Both the position numbers and the translations under genes were made by a program. Positions 31,709-40,676 of a DNA stretch of 64,000 bases are shown here, piece after piece (the first letter of the stretch is position 1; each line of letters starts with the position of its first letter). The notes under the pieces are model-generated. The model had not been told where the DNA came from, did not search any database, and saw only the letters and a program-made list of their open reading frames with translations. Source of the DNA: Plantibacter elymi (nom. nud.) (GTDB lineage: Bacteria; Actinomycetota; Actinomycetes; Actinomycetales; Microbacteriaceae); the NCBI RefSeq assembly GCF_900177795.1, contig NZ_FXWJ01000003.1, positions 496,001 to 560,000 on the forward strand, read 5' to 3'.

Positions 31709-32619
31709 CCGCCACCCTCCCCGCCCGGCCGACCGAAGACGTCGCGCCCCCGGCGGCGCCGGCACCGAAGCGGAAGCCCCGGCACACGCCACGCGTGCGG
31801 GTGCAGCGGACGATCCTCACCGTGACCGTCGTCGCGATCGTGGTCGTCCAGGTCTACCCACTCGTCTGGTTGCTGCTCACGAGCTTCCGGACGGCGGCGG
31901 ACTTCGCGGGCGGCAACCCCTTCGCGCTGCCGTCCGAGTGGACGCTCGACAACTACGCGCGGGCGTTCTCGACCGGCAACCTCGGGCTGAACATCGTCAA
32001 CAGTCTGATCGTCACCCTCGGGTCGAGTGCCCTGATCGTCATCGCCGGCATGATGGCGGCGTACGCGCTCCAGGTCCTCGGGTTCCGGTTCAGCGGACTC
32101 GTCCGCGGCCTGTTCCTCCTCGGCATCATCGTGCCCGTGCAGATCGCGCTCGTCCCCCTGTTCATCGACTACTCGCAGGTCGGCCTGCTCGACACCCACC
32201 TGTCGATGATCATCCCGCTGGCGGCGTTCGCCCTGCCGATGGCGGTGTACCTGTTCTCGTCGTTCTACGAGTACATCCCGAGGGAGATGTACGAGGCCGC
32301 GTCGCTCGACGGGGCGGGCCCGTACCGGATCTTCGGCCAGATCACGTTCCCACTCTCGGTCAACACGATCATCACGGTCGTGCTCGTCAACAGCATCTTC
32401 ATCTGGAACGACTTCATCTTCGCGAACACCTTCGTGCTCTCCGATGGATTGAAGACCATCCCGCTCGGCCTGCAGAACTACATCGGGGCGATGGGGAACA
32501 CTGATTGGACGGCGACGTTCGCCGCCGTCTGCGTCACGGTCACACCGCTGCTGCTGGTGTTCCTCGTGTTGAACAAAGCGATGATCAGCGGCCTCGAGAG
32601 CGGAGCGACCAAGGGATGA
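31705..32619 (+). CDS. CUT1 ABC sugar permease, MalG/UgpE type
   Basis: 304 residues, six helices; a Pro/Lys-rich cytoplasmic leader precedes the first. EAA loop: YEAASLDGAGPYRIFGQITFP. Heterodimer partner of the preceding permease. No ATP-binding subunit is encoded in the operon, as is common for actinobacterial CUT1 systems that share an MsiK-like ATPase. ATGA overlaps on both sides couple it to its neighbours. Confidence 0.93.
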   Translation: MTATLPARPTEDVAPPAAPAPKRKPRHTPRVRVQRTILTVTVVAIVVVQVYPLVWLLLTSFRTAADFAGGNPFALPSEWTLDNYARAFSTGNLGLNIVNSLIVTLGSSALIVIAGMMAAYALQVLGFRFSGLVRGLFLLGIIVPVQIALVPLFIDYSQVGLLDTHLSMIIPLAAFALPMAVYLFSSFYEYIPREMYEAASLDGAGPYRIFGQITFPLSVNTIITVVLVNSIFIWNDFIFANTFVLSDGLKTIPLGLQNYIGAMGNTDWTATFAAVCVTVTPLLLVFLVLNKAMISGLESGATKG

Positions 32620-33656
32620 GCAGCACCGACCAGTCGAAGCCCGGCGCGGACCACCCGAAGAACACCTCGGGCATCACGATGCGCGACGTCGCGAAGGCCG
32701 CCGGCGTCTCCGTGGCGACCGTCTCGCACGTCGTCAACGACAAGCCGGGGTCGCGGATCGGCGAAGACGCCAAGCGCCGGGTGCACGAGGCGGTGGCGGA
32801 GCTCGGCTACCGGCCGAACGCCCTCGCGAAGACCCTGTCCCAGGGGCACTCCCGGTTCATCGGCCTCGTCGCCGACGCGATCGCGACGACCCCGTTCGCC
32901 GGCCAGATCATCCACGGCGCCCAGGACGAGGCGTGGCGCCACGGCTACGTCCTGCTCGTCGCCAACACCGACGGCAACACGGCCGCCGAGGAGGAGGCGA
33001 TCGCGATGATGCTCGAGCACCAGGTCCGCGGGATCCTCTACTCGACCTGGTTCCACCACGAGATCACCGTGCCGGAGGCACTCCTCCAGACCGACACGGT
33101 GCTCGTGGACTGCTACGCCGCGGGCAGCGGGCTCCCGGCCGTCGTCCCCGACGAGGAGCAGGGCGGGCGGACCGCGACCGAGGCGCTGCTCGCGGCCGGT
33201 CACCGACGGATCGCGTTCGTCAACACGACGACCCCCTCACCGGCACAGACCGGCCGGCTCGCCGGATACCGCTCGGCGTTGCAGACGGCGGGGGTGGCGT
33301 TCGACGACGCCCTCGTGTTCCCGGCCTCACCGGAGCAGGAGGGCGGGTACGCGGCGACCGCGGCGGTCGTCGACTCGGGCGCCAGCGCGGTGTTCTGCCA
33401 CAACGACCGCGTGGCGATGGGACTCTACGACGGCCTGCGGGAACGCGGACTGCGGATCCCCGACGACATGGCCGTCATGGGCTTCGACAACCAGGACGTC
33501 ATCGCCGCCCACCTCCGGCCGCCGCTGTCGACGGTGGCCCTCCCCCACTACGAGCTCGGAGCGGCCGGTGTCCGTCGGCTGCTCGGTCTCGACGCCGCGC
33601 TGCCCGCCGGGCCGCAGCTCATCGCCTGCCCGGCCGTCCCGCGGCACTCCGTCTGA
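32616..33656 (+). CDS. LacI family regulator of fructan operon 1
   Basis: 346 residues. Helix-turn-helix TMRDVAKAAGVSVATVSHVV, hinge PNALAKTLSQG, and a sugar-binding core (VLLVANTDGN, VMGFDNQDVIAAHLRPPLST). Unusually, the regulator sits inside the transport operon, its ATG overlapping the permease stop, so it is made with its targets. Its likely operators are the paired sites at 27745-27803. Confidence 0.92.
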   Translation: MSSTDQSKPGADHPKNTSGITMRDVAKAAGVSVATVSHVVNDKPGSRIGEDAKRRVHEAVAELGYRPNALAKTLSQGHSRFIGLVADAIATTPFAGQIIHGAQDEAWRHGYVLLVANTDGNTAAEEEAIAMMLEHQVRGILYSTWFHHEITVPEALLQTDTVLVDCYAAGSGLPAVVPDEEQGGRTATEALLAAGHRRIAFVNTTTPSPAQTGRLAGYRSALQTAGVAFDDALVFPASPEQEGGYAATAAVVDSGASAVFCHNDRVAMGLYDGLRERGLRIPDDMAVMGFDNQDVIAAHLRPPLSTVALPHYELGAAGVRRLLGLDAALPAGPQLIACPAVPRHSV

Positions 33657-33666
33657 GGGCGCGACC

Positions 33667-35109
33667 GTGCACGACGAGCAGCACGCCCTGCCGAGGCCCG
33701 GCTTCCACCTGACGCCGCAGCGGAACTGGATGAACGACCCGAACGGCTTGGTCTTCCACCGCGGGCGGTGGCACGCGTTCTTCCAGTACAACCCGGAGGG
33801 TGGCGACTGGGGCAACATGAGCTGGGGCCACGCCTCGAGCGTCGACCTGCAGCACTGGGACGAGCATCCGGTCGCCCTGCGGTACACCGCCGAGGAGCAG
33901 GTGTACTCGGGATCCGTGGTCGCCGCGGGTCCCGACGGACGCCTCACGGCGTATTACACGAGCGTGTCCCCCGACGGTCGGCAGGCGCAGGCCCGGGCGA
34001 CCAGTGACGACGACGGGCTCACCTGGCAACGCGACCCGGACAACCCGATCCTCGATCGCGGCTCGCACGCGTTCCGCGACCCGAAGATCATCCGGTACGA
34101 GGACGCAGCGGGCTTCCGCTGGATCATGCTCACGGTGGAAGCCGTGGAGCGTCAGGTCCTCGTGTACTCCTCCACCGACCTGCGCTCCTGGGAGCACGTC
34201 AGCACCGTCGGGCCGATCGGTCCCGCCGGTGTCGTGTGGGAGTGCCCCGACCTCATCCCGCTCGCGGTCGACGGCCGCCCGGACGAGCTCCGGTGGGTCC
34301 TGCTCCTCAGCACCAACCCGGTCGGCGACGCGCAGGACCCGGACGGGTCGTCGATGAGCTATCTCGTGGGCGACTTCGACGGCACGGTGTTCACGCCTCA
34401 GCGGGCAGAGTTGCAGCGACTCGACCACGGTCGGGACTTCTACGCGGCGGTCGGGTTCGACCGCGCTCCGGACGGTGAAGCGGTGATCCTCGGCTGGATG
34501 GGCAACTGGCGCTACGCGGCCGACCTCCCCGCCTCACCGTGGCGGGGCGCGATGTCGCTCCCCAGACGCCTCGCCCTGACCACGGTCGACGGCGCGCCGC
34601 GACTCGTGCAGGAGCCGCCGGCCTTCGTCAGGGATCGACTGGCCACGATCGAACCGACGACCGTCGCCCTCTCCTCGGACGCCGTCGACCTGCCGCTCGA
34701 GGGCGACGGCGTGGTCGAGTTGCGCTGGGATCCGTCGGTCACGGGCGAGCTGCGGCTCCGACTGACGGCCGACACCGACGGAGCGGTCCTCATCGTCCAC
34801 GACCCGAGGTCGTCGTCACTCGCCGTCACCCGGTCGGGCGGCGCCATGGACACGGTGCACCCCGACTTCGCCTCCACGAGCATCGTCCCGCTCACCGGCG
34901 ACCGTCCGGCCCGGCTCCTCCTCAGCCTCGACGGCCCGTTGCTCGAGCTGTTCGTCGACGGCGGTCTCGCGACCGTCTCCGACCTCGTCCTCCTCGGAAG
35001 CGGACGACCGACGCTGACGCTCGCGAGCGAACGCGCCAGTCCCGTCTCGGTCGCCGTCGCCGTCCTCGACCGGGCACCCGCCACCGACCAGGTGCACGCG
35101 CTCGCCTGA
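33667..35109 (+). CDS. Glycoside hydrolase family 32 (cytoplasmic levanase/invertase type)
   Basis: 480 residues from a GTG start 10 bp after the LacI stop, with GAGGGCG upstream. All three GH32 motifs are intact: NWMNDPNG with nucleophile Asp24, FRDPK with Asp138, and WECPDL with acid/base Glu192. The C-terminal GH32C beta-sandwich (from about residue 330) includes LELFVDGG. No signal peptide is present, so it acts on imported sucrose or fructo-oligosaccharides, releasing fructose. It is inside the LacI-controlled operon. Confidence 0.93.
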   Translation: MHDEQHALPRPGFHLTPQRNWMNDPNGLVFHRGRWHAFFQYNPEGGDWGNMSWGHASSVDLQHWDEHPVALRYTAEEQVYSGSVVAAGPDGRLTAYYTSVSPDGRQAQARATSDDDGLTWQRDPDNPILDRGSHAFRDPKIIRYEDAAGFRWIMLTVEAVERQVLVYSSTDLRSWEHVSTVGPIGPAGVVWECPDLIPLAVDGRPDELRWVLLLSTNPVGDAQDPDGSSMSYLVGDFDGTVFTPQRAELQRLDHGRDFYAAVGFDRAPDGEAVILGWMGNWRYAADLPASPWRGAMSLPRRLALTTVDGAPRLVQEPPAFVRDRLATIEPTTVALSSDAVDLPLEGDGVVELRWDPSVTGELRLRLTADTDGAVLIVHDPRSSSLAVTRSGGAMDTVHPDFASTSIVPLTGDRPARLLLSLDGPLLELFVDGGLATVSDLVLLGSGRPTLTLASERASPVSVAVAVLDRAPATDQVHALA

Positions 35110-35191
35110 GCAGTCCTCCACCGCACGATCCAGCACCATCCCCGCCACGGGTGCCTTCGGCGCGCCCGCGGCACCGACGAAAGGAACAGCA

Positions 35192-36769
35192 ATGACGCAC
35201 GACCTCTCCCGCCGGACCGTCCTCCAGGGCGTCGGCTTCGGGGCGCTCGCCCTGTTCGTGAGTGCCGGCACGCCCCTCGCCGCCCAGGCGACGACCACCG
35301 CCCAGGCGCAGGCCTCCCTCCGATCGGTGTTCCACATGACGCCGCCGTCGGGGTGGCTCTGCGACCCGCAACGACCGGTGTTCACGAACGGCGCCTACCA
35401 GCTGTACTACCTGCACTCCGGCCAGAACAACGGCCCGGGCGGTTGGGATCACGCGACGACGACCGACGGGGTCGCCTTCACCCACCACGGGACCGTCATG
35501 CCGCTGCAGCCGGACTTCCCGGTGTGGTCGGGATCCGCCGTCGTCGACACCGCGAACACCGCCGGTTTCGGTGCGGGTGCGGTCATCGCCCTCGCGACAC
35601 AGCCCACGGACGGCGTCCGGAAGTACCAGGAGCAGTACCTCTACTGGTCGACGGACGGCGGCTTCACGTTCACGATGCTCCCCGACCCGGTGATCGTGAA
35701 CACCGACGGACGTGCTGCCCAGACCACGGCGGAGATCGAGAACGCCGAGTGGTTCCGGGACCCGAAGGTCCACTGGGACGCGGCCAGGAACGAATGGGTC
35801 TGCGTCATCGGCCGGGCGCGCTACGCGGCCTTCTACACCTCGCCCGATCTCACGACGTGGCAGTTGCAGCACAACTTCGACTTCCCGAACCACGACCTCG
35901 GCGGCATCGAGTGCCCGGACCTGTTCCAGATGCGAGCGGGTGACGGCAGCTGGCACTGGGTCTTGGGCGCCAGCATGGACGCCTACTCGATCGGCCTGCC
36001 GATGACCTACGCCTACTGGACGGGCACCTGGGACGGGACGCGGTTCACGGCCGACGACCTCACCCCGCAGTGGTTGGACTGGGGCTGGGACTGGTACGCC
36101 GCCGTCACCTGGCCGAAGGCGGAGTCGCCCGACGACCGCCGGCTCGCGATCGCCTGGATGAACAACTGGAAGTACGCGGCCCGCGACGTCCCCACCGACG
36201 CCTCCGACGGCTACAACGGCCAGAACTCCGTCGTCCGGGAGCTGCGACTCGAGGCCCAGTCCGGTGGTCGGTACAGCCTGCTCAGCTCACCCGTGGACGC
36301 CCTCGCCGGGTATGCGACCACCACCGTCCCCCTCCCGGACCAGACGGTCACCGGGAGCGCCGTCCTGCCCTGGAGCGGCCTGGCGTACGAGATCGAGCTC
36401 GACCTCACCTGGGACACCGCGACCAACGTCGGTCTCTCCGTCGGGCGCTCGGCGGACGGCTCCCGCCACACCAACATCGGGAAGGCCGGGGCCGAGCTCT
36501 ACGTCGACCGCGCGCCGTCCGACCTGGCCGGCTTCTCGCTGCAGCCGTACACGCGGGCCGCAGCGCCGATCGATGCCGCTGCGCGCTCGGTCCACCTGCG
36601 GGTCTTCATCGACACCCAGAGCGTCGAGGTCTTCGTCGACGCCGGTCACACCGTCGTCTCGCAGCAGGTGCACTTCGCCGAGGGCGACACGGGGATCTCG
36701 CTCTACTCCGATGGCGGGCCGCTGACCGCCTCGGGGATCACGATCCGCGAGTTCGGCACGGCGATCTGA
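35192..36769 (+). CDS. Tat-secreted glycoside hydrolase family 32 (levanase/inulinase type)
   Basis: 525 residues. The N-terminus carries a twin-arginine signal, LSRRTVLQGVGFGALALFVS, with cleavage expected after ATPLAAQA-like sequence near residue 32. The first catalytic motif is altered to SGWLCDPQRPV with candidate nucleophile Asp58. RDP appears as FRDPKVHW (Asp190) and the acid/base as GIECPDLF (Glu240). The C-terminal sandwich ends VEVFVDAGHTVVSQQ and GITIREFGTAI. It should hydrolyse levan or inulin outside the cell and supply the CUT1 importer. GAAAGGAACAGC precedes the ATG. A hairpin terminator follows. Confidence 0.92.
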   Translation: MTHDLSRRTVLQGVGFGALALFVSAGTPLAAQATTTAQAQASLRSVFHMTPPSGWLCDPQRPVFTNGAYQLYYLHSGQNNGPGGWDHATTTDGVAFTHHGTVMPLQPDFPVWSGSAVVDTANTAGFGAGAVIALATQPTDGVRKYQEQYLYWSTDGGFTFTMLPDPVIVNTDGRAAQTTAEIENAEWFRDPKVHWDAARNEWVCVIGRARYAAFYTSPDLTTWQLQHNFDFPNHDLGGIECPDLFQMRAGDGSWHWVLGASMDAYSIGLPMTYAYWTGTWDGTRFTADDLTPQWLDWGWDWYAAVTWPKAESPDDRRLAIAWMNNWKYAARDVPTDASDGYNGQNSVVRELRLEAQSGGRYSLLSSPVDALAGYATTTVPLPDQTVTGSAVLPWSGLAYEIELDLTWDTATNVGLSVGRSADGSRHTNIGKAGAELYVDRAPSDLAGFSLQPYTRAAAPIDAAARSVHLRVFIDTQSVEVFVDAGHTVVSQQVHFAEGDTGISLYSDGGPLTASGITIREFGTAI

Positions 36770-36775
36770 GGCGAG

Positions 36776-36808
36776 CGCGGTCGGGCGCGGCGACGGTGCC
36801 CGACCGCG
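36776..36808 (+). terminator. Terminator hairpin after fructan operon 1
   Basis: CGCGGTCGGGC (36776-36786) and GCCCGACCGCG (36798-36808) form an 11-bp perfect stem 7 nt after the GH32 stop, without a U-tract. Confidence 0.75.
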
Positions 36809-36880
36809 TCCGACGGGTGCGCTCGCTAGGCTTGACGTTCCTTCCGGCGGGATCGCCGGACAACAGGAGATGGGGATCCC

Positions 36881-37366
36881 GTGAAACACGCCGCGTCGTA
36901 CGCGATCGGACTCGCGCTGAGCCTGGTCTACGTCTCTCTGGTCGGCGTGCTGTCGATCCAGATCGCCGGTGTCGCCGGTGGCGCGGTGTTCGACCTCAGC
37001 AACACCCTGACGGCCGTCACCGAACCGAACGCCGGCCTGCTGCAGCTGCTCGGTATCGCCGTGGCGAGCGGAGCGGTGCTGTGGATCCTGATGCGGCGCG
37101 GCGGGACCACGGGGACGGACACGCAACGCCTCCTGCGACTCGGCTTCGGCACGGGCACGCTCGTGCAGATCGCCGTCGGTGTCGCCCTCCTCGTCGGACG
37201 CTTCTCCGTCTTGGACCTGAATCAGGGTCCGGCGAAGTGGCTCGAGGGCTGGATCACCTCCGGCGCCTCGAACTCGGCCGTCCACGTCGTGTTCATCGTG
37301 ACGGTCTACCTGATCGTGACGAGGCGACGCCGTACCGGCGGCACAGCACAGACGTCGCCGGCCTGA
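36881..37366 (+). CDS. Hypothetical integral membrane protein (161 aa)
   Basis: Four predicted membrane helices: IGLALSLVYVSLVGVLSIQI, LLQLLGIAVASGAVLWILM, FGTGTLVQIAVGVALLVGRF and AVHVVFIVTVYLIV, with a basic RRRRTGG C-terminus. Polar segments contain no recognisable catalytic motif, and I do not recognise the family. The start is GTG with AGGAGATGGGG upstream. It stands alone between the operon terminator and a DUF1349 gene. Confidence 0.75.
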   Translation: MKHAASYAIGLALSLVYVSLVGVLSIQIAGVAGGAVFDLSNTLTAVTEPNAGLLQLLGIAVASGAVLWILMRRGGTTGTDTQRLLRLGFGTGTLVQIAVGVALLVGRFSVLDLNQGPAKWLEGWITSGASNSAVHVVFIVTVYLIVTRRRRTGGTAQTSPA

Positions 37367-37444
37367 CCGACCGGACGCCGTCCCGCACCGTGCCTCAACG
37401 ACCCCGCCCCTGCGGCGCCCGCATCCATACGTCAGGATGGACGG

Positions 37445-38032
37445 ATGGATCTCCAGAACCTCGCCGAGCACGGACGTTGGACGACAGCCCCTGCGGCGGT
37501 GACGACGGAGCCGGACGGTTCCCTGCTCGTCACCGCCGTCGAGGGCAGTGACGCCTGGCGGCACACCTCCTACGGCTTCGTCCATGACACGGAGCATGCG
37601 CTGATCGCGCCGATGCAACGACGGGCGGCGATCGAGGTGTCGTTCGTCCTCGACGGCTCCGAGCAGTTCGATCAGGCCGGCGTGTTCCTCCGCGCCTCCG
37701 AGTCGACGTGGATCAAGGCCGGGGTCGAGGTGTCCGACGGGGTCGCCCAGCTCGGTGCGGTCGTCACGCACGGGACCTCCGACTGGTCGGTGGCGCCGGT
37801 CCCCGACTGGCTCGGACGAACGGTCACCGTGCGCGCGAGCCGCGACGGCGACGCCGTGACCGTGCGCGCCCGGGTGGACGACGAGGACTGGAGACTGGTC
37901 CGCGTCGCCCACCTCGACCCGGAGGCCGACATCGAGGCGGGACTCTTCTGCGCGGCGCCGACGCGGGCCGGTCTCACCGTGCGGTTCACCGCCGTCCGTC
38001 TCGGTCCGCCGGACGACGCGCTCCACGGCTGA
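37445..38032 (+). CDS. DUF1349 domain protein (concanavalin-like fold)
   Basis: 195 residues matching the DUF1349 pattern across the whole chain: DAWRHTSYGFVHDTEHAL, IEVSFVLDGSEQFDQAGVFL, RASESTWIKAGVEVSDG and the C-terminal AGLFCAAPTRAGLTVRFTAV. The domain is a beta-jelly-roll related to carbohydrate-binding lectin folds; a carbohydrate role is plausible given the neighbouring GH32 genes, but unproven. It is cytoplasmic by lack of a signal. Its 3' end overlaps the convergent WYL regulator by 47 bp. Confidence 0.88.
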   Translation: MDLQNLAEHGRWTTAPAAVTTEPDGSLLVTAVEGSDAWRHTSYGFVHDTEHALIAPMQRRAAIEVSFVLDGSEQFDQAGVFLRASESTWIKAGVEVSDGVAQLGAVVTHGTSDWSVAPVPDWLGRTVTVRASRDGDAVTVRARVDDEDWRLVRVAHLDPEADIEAGLFCAAPTRAGLTVRFTAVRLGPPDDALHG

Positions 38033-38993
38033 CGGTCTGCGCGGTCGCGGCATTGCGCTCCGCGAGCTGCGCGAACGCGGTGACGAGCTCGGGCGGCTCG
38101 ACGACGTCGATGTCGGTGTCGAAGCGGTTCAAGGAGGCGGCGAGCGCCACCCACGACCACGCGCCGGCGGTGTAGCGCGTGCGTTCCTGGCCGAGGGGCT
38201 CGGCGGTGCCGTCACCGACGAACGGTCGGACCGCCTCGATCGGCAGGTGGAGCACGACGGTGCCGACACAGGGCCAGGCGTCGGTCTGATCGGATCCCTT
38301 GAACCTCGCAGCCACGAACGCCTGCACGTCTCCACCCGGCACCTCACGCGGACGGAACCGCGGTCCGGTCGGCGTCCTCGGCACGATGCGGTCGGCACGG
38401 AAGATCCGCCAGTCGTCGCGATCGAGGTCCCAGGCCACGAGGTACCAGCGTCCCTGGGAGGTGACCAGGTGGTGCGGCTCGACGCGCCGAGGGGGTTCCG
38501 GGTCGTCCGTGGACCGGCCGAAGCGGAGCACCTCCCGTGCGCGGATGGCCGCGGACAGCGCGAGGAGGCCCGGAACGGCCACCTGCGGGGTCGGCCCATC
38601 GCCTGAGCGGGGCACCGAGGTGACGTCGACGGCGTCCAGTCGATGCCGCAGCCGCGACGGCAGGACCTGTCTCACGGTCGCCAGTGCTCGGAGCGCGGGC
38701 TCCTCGAACCCGGATCCCGCGACGGCGGCGGTCTGGAGGGCGATGGCGAGCGCAACGATCTGCTCGTCATCGAAGAGCAGCGGCGGGAGCTCGCTCCCGG
38801 CGTCGAGGTGGTACCCGCCGTCCGGCCCCATCGTGGCCTCGATGCGATACCCCATCTCCCGGAGCCGGTCGACGTCGCGGCGGATCGTGCGGTGACTGAC
38901 GTCCAACCGGTCGGCGAGCAGGGCACCCGGCCAGTCGCGCCGAGCCTGCAGGAGCGAGAGCAACTGCAGGAGTCGGGAGGTCGGTGAAGCCAT
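37986..38993 (-). CDS. WYL-domain (YafY-type) transcriptional regulator
   Basis: 335 residues. N-terminal DeoR-like helix-turn-helix: LQLLSLLQARRDWPGALLAD and SHRTIRRDVDRLREMGY. The WYL domain follows (RVEPHHLVTSQGRWYLVAWD, FRADRI), then a WCX extension. Such regulators sense nucleotides or other ligands. The start has no ribosome site; TACGCT lies exactly 6 nt before ATG, a leaderless arrangement. It diverges from a VOC-family gene across an inverted repeat, its likely operator. Confidence 0.92.
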   Translation of the reverse strand: MASPTSRLLQLLSLLQARRDWPGALLADRLDVSHRTIRRDVDRLREMGYRIEATMGPDGGYHLDAGSELPPLLFDDEQIVALAIALQTAAVAGSGFEEPALRALATVRQVLPSRLRHRLDAVDVTSVPRSGDGPTPQVAVPGLLALSAAIRAREVLRFGRSTDDPEPPRRVEPHHLVTSQGRWYLVAWDLDRDDWRIFRADRIVPRTPTGPRFRPREVPGGDVQAFVAARFKGSDQTDAWPCVGTVVLHLPIEAVRPFVGDGTAEPLGQERTRYTAGAWSWVALAASLNRFDTDIDVVEPPELVTAFAQLAERNAATAQTVSRGARRPADRDGRR

Positions 38994-39024
38994 GGTGCGA
39001 GCGTAGTCCGAGTGCAGGACATGA

Positions 39025-39048
39025 ACTGTCCTAGACGCCTGGGACAGT
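39025..39048. promoter_or_regulatory. Operator between WYL regulator and VOC gene
   Basis: ACTGTCC (39025-39031) and GGACAGT (39042-39048) are perfect 7-bp arms with a 10-nt spacer, placing equivalent faces about 17 bp apart. It sits between the divergent starts (38993 and 39092) and is the likely WYL-regulator site. Confidence 0.7.
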
Positions 39049-39091
39049 GGTGCTCGACCGGGAGGAGCCCGGCACGAACCGAGGAGCACGC

Positions 39092-39550
39092 ATGAGCATC
39101 ACGACCACGACCCACCTCAATTTCCAGGGCGACGCCCGCGCTGCGCTGGAGTTCTACGAGTCCGTCTTCGGCGGGCGGACGACGATCGCGAGCTACAGCG
39201 ACTTCGGGATGCCGAAGGACGCCCCGGGTGCCGACCTGGTCGTCTTCGGTCAGGTCGAATCCGAGGACGGCTTCCGGGTGATGGCGTACGACAGCCCCGG
39301 AGCTCCTGCGGCGTCGCTGATCGGCACCGGAACGACCCGCCGCGAGCACGGGACGACGGTCACCGAGCAGTCCTGCTTCGTCGCGGTGCGTGGCGAGACG
39401 CTCCCGGAGGTCGAGGTGTTCTGGAACCGCCTCGTCGTCGGAGGTTCGGTCGTCGAGGAGCTCGCCGCGTCCGCCTGGAGCCCCGGCTTCGGCATGGTGA
39501 CGGACCGGTTCGGCGTCACGTGGGTGCTCGACGTCGCGGCGGCCGGCTGA
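39092..39550 (+). CDS. VOC family protein (PhnB/glyoxalase-like)
   Basis: 152 residues of the vicinal-oxygen-chelate fold, PhnB subgroup: THLNFQGDARAALEFYESVFGG near the N-terminus (its pattern), then DLVVFGQVESEDGFRVMAYD and VTDRFGVTWVLDV at the end. GAGGAG 6 nt upstream sets the start. The function of PhnB-like proteins is not defined; many are damage- or stress-linked. It is divergent from a WYL regulator, a recurrent pairing. Confidence 0.92.
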   Translation: MSITTTTHLNFQGDARAALEFYESVFGGRTTIASYSDFGMPKDAPGADLVVFGQVESEDGFRVMAYDSPGAPAASLIGTGTTRREHGTTVTEQSCFVAVRGETLPEVEVFWNRLVVGGSVVEELAASAWSPGFGMVTDRFGVTWVLDVAAAG

Positions 39551-39579
39551 GGCGTTCCCGCCTGTCCTGCGAGACAGAG

Positions 39580-39619
39580 AACGGGCCGGTGCGGACGATC
39601 GTGTCCACACCGGCCCGTT
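39580..39619. terminator. Bidirectional terminator hairpin
   Basis: AACGGGCCGGTG (39580-39591) pairs perfectly with CACCGGCCCGTT (39608-39619), with a further GGAC/GTCC pairing inside the loop. It lies between the convergent VOC and DUF805 genes and can terminate both. Confidence 0.85.
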
Positions 39620-39638
39620 CCGGTCGTCAGGTCGCGGC

Positions 39639-40229
39639 TCAGCGCGCCAGGTCGAACCGCTGGCCCTCGGGCTTCGAGGGCAGGAGGAAGAGGACGAACA
39701 GGATGAGGCCGCCGACCGACGGGATGAGCGAGAGGAAGTAGAACGGGCCGGGGAAGTTGGCGTCGTGCAGGCGGCGCCAGGCGATGGCCAGGTTCGGGAC
39801 GATGGTCGCCAGCCAGATGAGGCCGAGGAGCACCAGCCCGGTCAGGATCAAGGGAGCGGCTCCGGGGATCTCGAGGATGCCGGGCTGGGTGTAGTACGTC
39901 TTGGAACTGGTGATGCCGTCGAACACGACCGGCTCACGCTGCGCGGCGGCCGACACGGACCCGATCACGACACCCGTGATGAAGAGGATGTTGGGGATGA
40001 GCGCGACGAGGAAGACGAACAGCGTGGCCCACCAGTACTCGCTCCGCGAGGCGCGGCCGGTGAAGGTCGCGTACTTGCGGAGGTAGCGCTTGATGGCCTG
40101 CGGGAAGGTCGCCCCGTAGAGCGGGAGCGTCAGGTCCTCCGGGGAGGCGGCGCCGCGGATCGGAGCGGGCGCGTACGGCTGTCCGTACGTCGGCGTCGCG
40201 GGGTATTCAGGGGTGGTGTTGGAACTCAT
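39639..40229 (-). CDS. DUF805 family membrane protein (copy 1)
   Basis: 196 residues. A 40-residue Pro/Tyr-rich cytoplasmic start (PATPTYGQPYAPAP) is followed by the DUF805 core: RYLRKYATFTGRASRSEYWW, two or three long helices, then WRRLHDANFPGPFYFLSLIPSVGG and a last helix. DUF805 proteins (YhaH-like) are of unknown function, sometimes linked to phage or stress. A paralogue lies at 42283 on the same strand, and an HNH nuclease and repeats separate them. Confidence 0.9.
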   Translation of the reverse strand: MSSNTTPEYPATPTYGQPYAPAPIRGAASPEDLTLPLYGATFPQAIKRYLRKYATFTGRASRSEYWWATLFVFLVALIPNILFITGVVIGSVSAAAQREPVVFDGITSSKTYYTQPGILEIPGAAPLILTGLVLLGLIWLATIVPNLAIAWRRLHDANFPGPFYFLSLIPSVGGLILFVLFLLPSKPEGQRFDLAR

Positions 40230-40350
40230 GGTGTCTTTCGATCGAGGTACACGGTACTGAGATCCTGGCATAACACTGGACTACTCAAGAACAACTTGCG
40301 CGACCGACCGATTTCGGGCATGGCCCCATCAGTCCCGGGCAACCTCGTCC

Positions 40351-40612
40351 GGCCCCTGAGCCTGTCGAAGGACGCACGGCGCATCCCACGAATCCGACGG
40401 ACCTCTCCCGGTCCCTGGCCTGTCGAAGGGCACACGGGTAATCCCGCCAATACGACGCACCTCTTCCGGTCCCTGAGCCTGTCGAAGGGCGCGCGGGGCC
40501 CTCCCGCTCCGGTGATCTTCCCCCGGTTCCTGAGCCTGTCGAAGGGCGCACGAGGACGCTCCCGCTCCGGTGACCTTCTCCCGGCCCCTGAGCTTGTCGA
40601 AGGGCACACGAG
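40351..40612. repeat. Palindromic repeat cluster C (five direct arms)
   Basis: The gene-free interval 40230-40676 holds five single left arms of the family, CCCTGAGCCTGTCGAAGGG or variants, beginning near 40351, 40410, 40468, 40525 and 40583. All are in one orientation and spaced 57-59 bp. Copies differ (the second lacks GA, the fifth has TTG). Unlike cluster A the arms are not paired into hairpins here. The remainder of the interval, about 60 bp before the HNH gene, presumably contains its promoter. Confidence 0.88.
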
Positions 40613-40676
40613 AAGACTTCCACAACCGGTACAACTCACCATCTGGAATGTCAGTGGTCCATGGTGGACTTGTCCC

